NCBI RefSeq assembly: GCF_032362555.1
Contig: NC_083518.1
Span: forward strand, 1,872,501 to 1,936,500
Direction of reading: 5' to 3'
Length of the DNA stretch: 64,000 nucleotides
Origin: Amyelois transitella
Taxonomy: Eukaryota; Arthropoda; Insecta; Lepidoptera; Pyralidae
This document shows, one piece after another, positions 61,401-64,000 of this stretch. A program made the translations under genes and the position numbers. Under the pieces are notes generated by a model. The model saw only the letters and a list, made by a program, of their open reading frames with translations. It was not told where the DNA came from and did not search any database. The first letter of the stretch is position 1. Each line of letters begins with the position of its first letter.

Positions 61401-63605
61401 TGGAGTGGTCCTATTCTTTTTTGTATTGATTCCGGGAACCACACGGCAATAAAAAATTAAGGACATTTCAAAGTAACAATAAGTTTATTATTGTTATTGT
61501 AATGTGTTAAGGCGGAAACATATTTACGTGTCGTGGCGTGTTGTGATGCTTACTGTCGTGACGGTGAGTGTGCACACTAACGTGTCGTGACGTGGCGTAC
61601 TTTGGCGTTATTTCTTAATAGTACTTAACGAGCCTTTGTAGCGTTCAAACATACGCAATGTTTTCTTCCGACTCGGATTGTGATTTTGATGAAGATCTTC
61701 AATTTCTATTAGCACTGAAACAGGAAGATAAAATACTGGGTTCACCCTATAAACAGAGAGAGACAAAACAAAGGCTAATTTTATCATCTTGTTAACAAAT
61801 TAGAGAGTGACGACGTGATCTTTGTATTCTTTGCACTTTGGAGTCATAAAGAACTTTTCTCTGACGCACAAGTTCTATTAGATCGTCAGTAATTTTTTTA
61901 CTGCGAATTGCTGCTAATATAATAAATTTAAAAATGTGCTGTAGAAACACATTTGCCTTGAAACACAGTTGTTTCGTGTCGCGCCATAACCCCCCACCGC
62001 TCTGGCGCGAGAAGTCGGCGCCACGACAGAACGCGTTGCGATACGACGCGACATGCAAAAATATGTCCCTAACCATATTAAATGTACCAAACTGATATGC
62101 TTGCTTCTGGCGCGTCACGACACGTAAATATGTTTCCGCCTTTATACGTGTCGCGTACGCTAAGTGACGTAATGTGGTGGTCGGTGGAGGTGGGCGAGGT
62201 GATCGGCACGTGCGGGCAGATCGCGCTGGTGCCGGGCAGCATGGCGCTGCTGCGCGGCGGCGCGCGCCGCCAGTGCGCGCTGGCGCTGCGCCACCTCGCG
62301 CGCGTGCTGCGCGCCGTCTGCGCGCGCGCGCACATCCGCAGCGTGGTGCAGGTGAGCGCCGTTTGTATGCTGATTTTAACGTTTTGTTAGTTTCATCTCG
62401 ATTTTGATTTGTAACGTGTTTACTGGAGAACTATTTGTTGATCTTTGTTGAATTTTATTTTGGTGGAAATTAAAACTACACTTGCGTAGGTAGGTACTTT
62501 TAATAACGCATTTGGACTCCATCTTAACTATTTACATCTATTTTTTTTTTGAATTGGTATCATTAAACATTGATTTTACATACAAGCAAATTTCATCCTA
62601 ATCGGTTCAGTAGTTTTTGCGTGAAAGAGTAACAAACATCCTGCCATACTCACAAATTTCACCTTTATAATATTAGTAGAATAACATGTGATGTAATCTT
62701 ACAATTTTGAAATCTAACTTGATGTTAATATGTATGTGTTTCATTGTTAATATTAGTTTATTTGCTATAATCCAAAAATTTACTGATAGAGAAAGCTATC
62801 AGCATTAAATCCACCATTGTGGCTCGGTTAAATATTTAAACAAGTAAACACACGTTCTTGGCGCCACCAGAGCGTGTGCTACATGACGCACGGCGGCTGC
62901 GTGGGCGAGGCTCGCAGACAGCTGGAGCGGCGCACGGCCGGCGCCATCGTGCAGTACGCGGTGGTGCAGGCGCTGCCGCGCGGCGCCGCGCTCGAGTGGC
63001 ACGCCTGGGCGCACACCGACAACAACCGGTTCGAGTGTGAGTGTGTACATGTGCCGAAATCTACACGACACAAGATAAAAGATTAAATCTATCAGCCAAA
63101 AACAGCCTAAATCGCACAAGCAAATATTTCACGGATTGGAGCTATATATACAAACTCCGACACAACATCGTTGGAGCCGCGGTTCCCCAGGCATAACACC
63201 TAGCCTGGCGGAAGATCTTCCCTTTGGTGGCGGTCGAGCCGAATTATCGCTCCCGCTACATATATGTATATATATATATATATATATACTGAGAGAGTGT
63301 ACGCTGCATGCCACATTGCGCACCGGCGGGCAGTACGCGGTGCAGGCGCTGCCTCTATTACAGTTACGCTATACAGTTAATTTTATTTTCCAGACGTGGT
63401 CACACTTATAAAGGGTCTTAGCATTACCTAAAAACACGTCTAGATGGTGTAAAATAACCTATGAAAATTTTCTTTTGAAACTTCATTACATATTTATTTT
63501 CAGATGAAGAAACAGGTTGTAACGTGGGCGAGTACAAAGTGGCCATCACTCGGAGGTGGAACTACGAGAACACAGTCGCTGCGTTTGTGTGTTACGTCGC
63601 TACAG
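49321..63605 (+). CDS. DPH6: diphthine-ammonia ligase with C-terminal RidA-like domains (DPH6), 3' end outside the window
   Basis: Thirteen exons give 627 codons, all in phase. DPH6 carries out the last step of diphthamide synthesis on elongation factor 2, the ATP-dependent amidation of diphthine. The N-terminal adenine-nucleotide alpha-hydrolase/ATP-PPase domain (about 1-235) has the P-loop SGGKDS at residues 10-15, the block SYMYQTVGHQGIDLYAEAMG and the C-terminal CGEGGEYETFTLDCPLF. An acidic linker (235-335) leads to two RidA/YjgF-like modules (about 338-443 and 470-627 onward). Human DPH6 stops after the first domain; the yeast and fly proteins carry the RidA extension, so this is the long form. 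The gene is large because of repeats in its introns. Confidence 0.95.
49439..50286. other. DPH6 intron 1
   Basis: AT-rich, nothing recognisable. Confidence 0.5.
50287..50471 (+). CDS. DPH6: DPH6 exon 2 (aa 40-101)
   Basis: Acceptor tattgtag, donor gtaaat; phase 1 in, 0 out. Encodes ELDSYMYQTVGHQGIDLYAE, AMGLPLYREAI and DEVEDLFRLLSRIK. Confidence 0.97.
50946..51181 (+). repeat. TATG-tailed SINE, copy 28
   Basis: Full length except for a short deletion after the head (ccggcatcaataggaccgct). Confidence 0.8.
51403..51480 (-). mobile_element. RTE-like LINE, terminal fragment
   Basis: The last ~78 bp (gaaatcacgtctctttcctg and ccataatccccgcata). Confidence 0.6.
51567..51640 (+). CDS. DPH6: DPH6 exon 3 (aa 102-125)
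   Basis: Acceptor attttcag, donor gtaagt; phase 0 in, 2 out. Encodes ELDIEAVAVGAILSDYQRIR, the family's G-A-I-L-S-D-Y-Q-R-x-R motif. Confidence 0.97.
51641..52246. repeat. DPH6 intron 3 with a LINE-type 3' end
   Basis: 51955-52200 is a relative of 27320-27515 (cgcaaatcccacgggaactt ... acaaacaaataaacttact). It starts with a GC dinucleotide run. Confidence 0.6.
52247..52352 (+). CDS. DPH6: DPH6 exon 4 (aa 126-161)
   Basis: Acceptor tataccag, donor gtgtgt; phase 2 in, 0 out. Encodes CRRLGLVTLAYLWRRNQKEL and MIASGIEAIIIK. Confidence 0.97.
52378..52621 (+). repeat. TATG-tailed SINE, copy 29 (diverged head type)
   Basis: Head gccgtgtggtttcctgcact, as in copies 13 and 20; 25 bp after the exon 4 donor. 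Confidence 0.75.
52622..53549. other. DPH6 intron 4, middle
   Basis: No recognisable element; AT-rich. Confidence 0.4.
53550..53630 (+). repeat. TATG-tailed SINE, copy 30 (fragment)
   Basis: 3' pieces only (ttaagccatacagctgaacg; taccccgcaagggataaaga). Confidence 0.65.
53637..53980 (+). repeat. tRNA-derived SINE, near full length
   Basis: The tRNA-like head (gactcggtggtcgaatcgat ... B box ggttcgaatcccacttcggc) is followed by a body (cctgcaaaggttgcagaggt, catggtcaaaggcatacccc) and a GGAGGAAGAAGAA tail. Other body copies lie at 20385-20640, 56464-56665 (reverse), 59389-59462 and 63665-63750. The head identifies it as pol III-type. Confidence 0.8.
54233..54390 (+). repeat. TATG-tailed SINE, copy 31 (internally deleted)
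   Basis: Head gtgaggttcccggcacaaat. The middle is lost, joining aggcgatgggt to tctgtctaccccgcgagg. Confidence 0.7.
54490..54600. repeat. LINE-type 3' fragment
   Basis: Relative of 22290-22390 (agttatgaggtacttacaaa; tcgaccttaaggtgggagg). Confidence 0.5.
54667..54752 (+). repeat. TATG-tailed SINE, copy 32 (3' end)
   Basis: From ttattacgccaaacatctt to gtgattatatgtatgg. Confidence 0.7.
54822..54991 (+). CDS. DPH6: DPH6 exon 5 (aa 162-217)
   Basis: Acceptor cttccag, donor gtgagc; phase 0 in, 2 out. Encodes VAALGLDPRIHLGMSIRDIQ and LNVCGEGGEYETFTLDCPLF, the signature end of the catalytic domain. Confidence 0.97.
55003..55108 (+). repeat. 12-bp tandem repeat in DPH6 intron 5
   Basis: About eight imperfect units of TTGTTTACATCT fill most of the 169-nt intron between exons 5 and 6. 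Confidence 0.85.
55161..55386 (+). CDS. DPH6: DPH6 exon 6 (aa 218-293)
   Basis: Acceptor ccattacag, donor gtaggt; phase 2 in, 0 out. Encodes VIHTDDPVAPVGYLNLKLHL, then an acidic linker (SDLSDIELSEAEIDSIEKIE). Confidence 0.93.
55408..55577 (+). repeat. TATG-tailed SINE, copy 33 (5'-truncated)
   Basis: Begins taggcttataaacttgggat; 20 bp after the exon 6 donor. Confidence 0.75.
55968..56101 (+). CDS. DPH6: DPH6 exon 7 (aa 294-337)
   Basis: Acceptor tgtttcag, donor gtaagc; phase 0 in, 2 out. Encodes EEKKKQKELNPLLTYSGDRT, a charged linker. The frame is open upstream of the acceptor, but phase and the acceptor define this start. Confidence 0.85.
56140..56376 (+). repeat. TATG-tailed SINE, copy 34
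   Basis: Head truncated to gaccgtgtcaaaaaaagaat. Confidence 0.75.
56464..56665 (-). repeat. tRNA-derived SINE body (reverse)
   Basis: Reverse relative of 53770-53975 (tcctggctttagtcccggtc; gcaacttttgcagggaaac). Confidence 0.7.
56700..57885 (-). mobile_element. non-LTR retrotransposon (Jockey-like superfamily), 5'-truncated
   Basis: The minus strand keeps an open frame of about 290 codons from HHLYADDLQIYKSF (reverse transcriptase Y-A-D-D motif, near 57850) through LVLNPKKTKYLIIGTKAQV (57771-57013 frame) to its stop. The C-terminal block (IPPPIRQSVTARSFKIKLKC) is typical of Jockey/CR1-type elements. The 3' end is an A/T-rich tail with GAAA repeats at 56701-56720 on plus. Few disruptions, so it is fairly recent. 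It lies antisense in DPH6 intron 7. Confidence 0.85.
57967..58424. repeat. ~90-bp direct duplication flanking SINE copy 35
   Basis: 57972-58064 and 58332-58418 are near-identical (ttgttaactaaaagaaa, tcgacatatgacgctactat). The right copy runs up to 16 bp before the exon 8 acceptor. Far too long for a target-site duplication. Confidence 0.85.
58064..58326 (+). repeat. TATG-tailed SINE, copy 35
   Basis: Full length, young (few substitutions), inside the flanking duplication. Confidence 0.85.
58434..58564 (+). CDS. DPH6: DPH6 exon 8 (aa 338-381), RidA module 1
   Basis: Acceptor tctctttaag (non-pyrimidine at -3), donor gtaggt; phase 2 in, 1 out. Encodes YTHVVEDHRTIYGNKHGWYY and GADTVLATEDAMKKLI. 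Confidence 0.9.
58733..58815 (+). mobile_element. RTE-like LINE, last ~80 bp
   Basis: Very short but nearly identical to consensus: gcagagatcgtggcaagtgg to gcgtgattttatgtatgtat. Confidence 0.8.
59124..59308 (+). CDS. DPH6: DPH6 exon 9 (aa 382-443), RidA module 1
   Basis: Acceptor aatttcag, donor gtaagt; phase 1 in, 0 out. Encodes TDICSVNIYMRDMNEYSALN, FQNPPTRVCVQCPLPADVGL. The P-P-x-R-x-x-V/C-x-x-P-L-P pattern carries the Arg conserved in RidA proteins. Confidence 0.95.
59309..60340. other. DPH6 intron 9
   Basis: 59389-59462 is a tRNA-SINE body fragment (gggtaagtcaggtttttaca). The remainder is AT-rich, with nothing recognisable. Confidence 0.5.
60341..60463 (+). CDS. DPH6: DPH6 exon 10 (aa 444-484), start of RidA module 2
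   Basis: Acceptor gtctgtag, donor gttagt; phase 0. Encodes MHVQGISHWAPANIGPYSQA; A-x-x-I-G-P-Y-S-Q-A is the classic RidA opening. Confidence 0.95.
60885..61040 (-). repeat. TATG-tailed SINE, copy 36 (internally deleted)
   Basis: Reverse, head missing. Confidence 0.65.
61190..61449 (-). repeat. TATG-tailed SINE, copy 37
   Basis: Reverse, full length. Flanks attaaggtcattt and attaaggacattt form a 13-bp target duplication with one mismatch. Confidence 0.85.
61510..62141. mobile_element. Harbinger-like non-autonomous element, 26-bp inverted repeats, TTA target duplication
   Basis: Perfect inverted repeats 61510-61535 and 62116-62141 (aggcggaaacatatttacgt...), flanked by TTA at 61507-61509 and 62142-62144. 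TTA duplications are typical of PIF/Harbinger. Inside are remnants: plus-strand MFSSDSDCDFDEDLQFLLAL at 61657, and on minus LIELVRQRKVLYDSK, which resembles the start of a MADF/Myb-like protein. These look like the two divergent gene starts of a Harbinger element with the rest deleted. The right end is 48 bp before DPH6 exon 11. Confidence 0.85.
62190..62351 (+). CDS. DPH6: DPH6 exon 11 (aa 485-538), RidA module 2
   Basis: Encodes VGEVIGTCGQIALVPGSMAL, matching the RidA G-Q-I-x-L-x-P block, then an Ala/Arg-rich helix. Donor gtgagc. The acceptor (ggtcggtggag) has no pyrimidine tract; phase 0 and homology place it here. Strikingly GC-rich, with nearly all third positions G or C. Confidence 0.85.
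62871..63036 (+). CDS. DPH6: DPH6 exon 12 (aa 539-593), RidA module 2
   Basis: Acceptor gcgccaccag, donor gtgagt; phase 0 in, 1 out. Encodes SVCYMTHGGCVGEARRQLER and AIVQYAVVQALPRGAALEWH. GC-rich like exon 11. Confidence 0.9.
63315..63352 (+). pseudogene. partial copy of DPH6 exon 12 in intron 12
   Basis: gcgcaccggcgggcagtacg continuing to gtgcaggcgctgcc matches exon 12 at about 62932-62978 with two short deletions, including exact 13- and 14-nt runs. Flanked by a TA microsatellite (63259-63290). Confidence 0.75.
63504..63605 (+). CDS. DPH6: DPH6 exon 13 (aa 594-627)
   Basis: Acceptor attttcag, donor gtaaat; phase 1 in and out. Encodes EETGCNVGEYKVAITRRWNY. The gene continues beyond the window. 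Confidence 0.92.
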
Positions 63606-63664
63606 GTAAATTCAGGTTTTAAATTTAGGTATTCTAACAAATAACTTCAATCATTTTCTTTTTT

Positions 63665-63750
63665 TCTATCTAACTCACCCAATACAGGATCCATGGTCAA
63701 ATGGAGTGGTGAGGATGCAACCGGGACTAAAGCCCGGAGGAAGAAGAAGT
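63665..63750 (+). repeat. tRNA-derived SINE 3' fragment
   Basis: caatacaggatccatggtca through ccggaggaagaagaag. Confidence 0.7.
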
Positions 63751-63889
63751 TAATATTATTGTGTTCATTTTGGTACTATAAAGTTCACTTACTAATTATC
63801 TCATGCAAAGTTATCAAATTTGACTGGAAAAGATTGCATAATGCGGCGAATATGGCAAATCTATTTGTAATAACATATTTTAATTCTAA

Positions 63890-64000
63890 CAAGAGTACCC
63901 GAAACCGCCGAGCTTGCTTGAAGAGAGTTATGAATGTGGATGAAGCGAAGAAAGTATGCAGAGATCGTGGCAATTGGAAAGATGTAGTCTGTTTACCCCG
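63890..64000 (+). mobile_element. RTE-like LINE, 3' fragment cut by the window edge
   Basis: agagtacccgaaaccgccga through gcagagatcgtggcaattgg; forward. Confidence 0.8.

Noticed and set aside
62174..62407. alternative-frame Arg/Ala-rich ORFs at 62.1-63.1 kb
   Set aside because: High GC leaves all frames open; only the RidA frame matches a domain and has consistent phases.

Overview
The window is eukaryotic nuclear DNA, almost certainly from a moth or butterfly. It is AT-rich, its genes are split into many short exons with GT/AG introns, and it carries about 37 copies of a roughly 250-310 bp retroposon with a TATG-repeat tail, 3' fragments of an RTE-like LINE that shares that tail, tRNA-derived SINEs, a mariner copy and a Harbinger-like element. 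There are no operons and no bacterial features. Nearly every long ORF is a repeat or a shadow; the real genes were rebuilt exon by exon from splice sites, reading phase and protein family resemblance.

Layout. (1) 1607-6534, plus strand: the last two exons of a gene that starts upstream of the window. Its C-terminus carries an OAR-like motif, which suggests a paired-class homeobox factor; the gene itself is not identified. (2) 9099-33660, plus strand: a complete CFAP61 gene (cilia- and flagella-associated protein 61), 32 exons and about 1436 codons, with every junction in phase. (3) 45346-38277, minus strand: a complete CoREST/RCOR gene, 11 exons and 526 codons, with ELM2, SANT1, a Cys4 finger and SANT2. 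It is convergent with CFAP61, and the two share a 4.6 kb AT-rich 3' region. (4) 49321-63605, plus strand: the first 13 exons (627 codons) of DPH6 (diphthine-ammonia ligase) with C-terminal RidA-like domains; it runs off the right edge.

The four genes are not a functional unit: one is a probable developmental regulator, one a sperm/cilium protein, one a chromatin corepressor scaffold and one a translation-factor modification enzyme.

The most unusual features are in the CFAP61 introns, where repeats repeatedly involve splice sites. A 96-bp minisatellite before exon 3 repeats the intron end, the splice acceptor and the first 42 nt of exon 3, followed by a donor-like gtatgt from a SINE-type tail. 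It creates 16 extra acceptors, each with a potential 42-nt in-frame microexon. A second, unrelated 43-bp minisatellite repeats the acceptor of exon 16 four extra times. An RTE insertion after exon 15 duplicated that exon's splice donor inside its 11-bp target-site duplication. The acceptor of exon 17 sits at the foot of a perfect 28-bp hairpin. Several more perfect hairpins of 16-39 bp suggest recurrent fold-back template switching in this genome.
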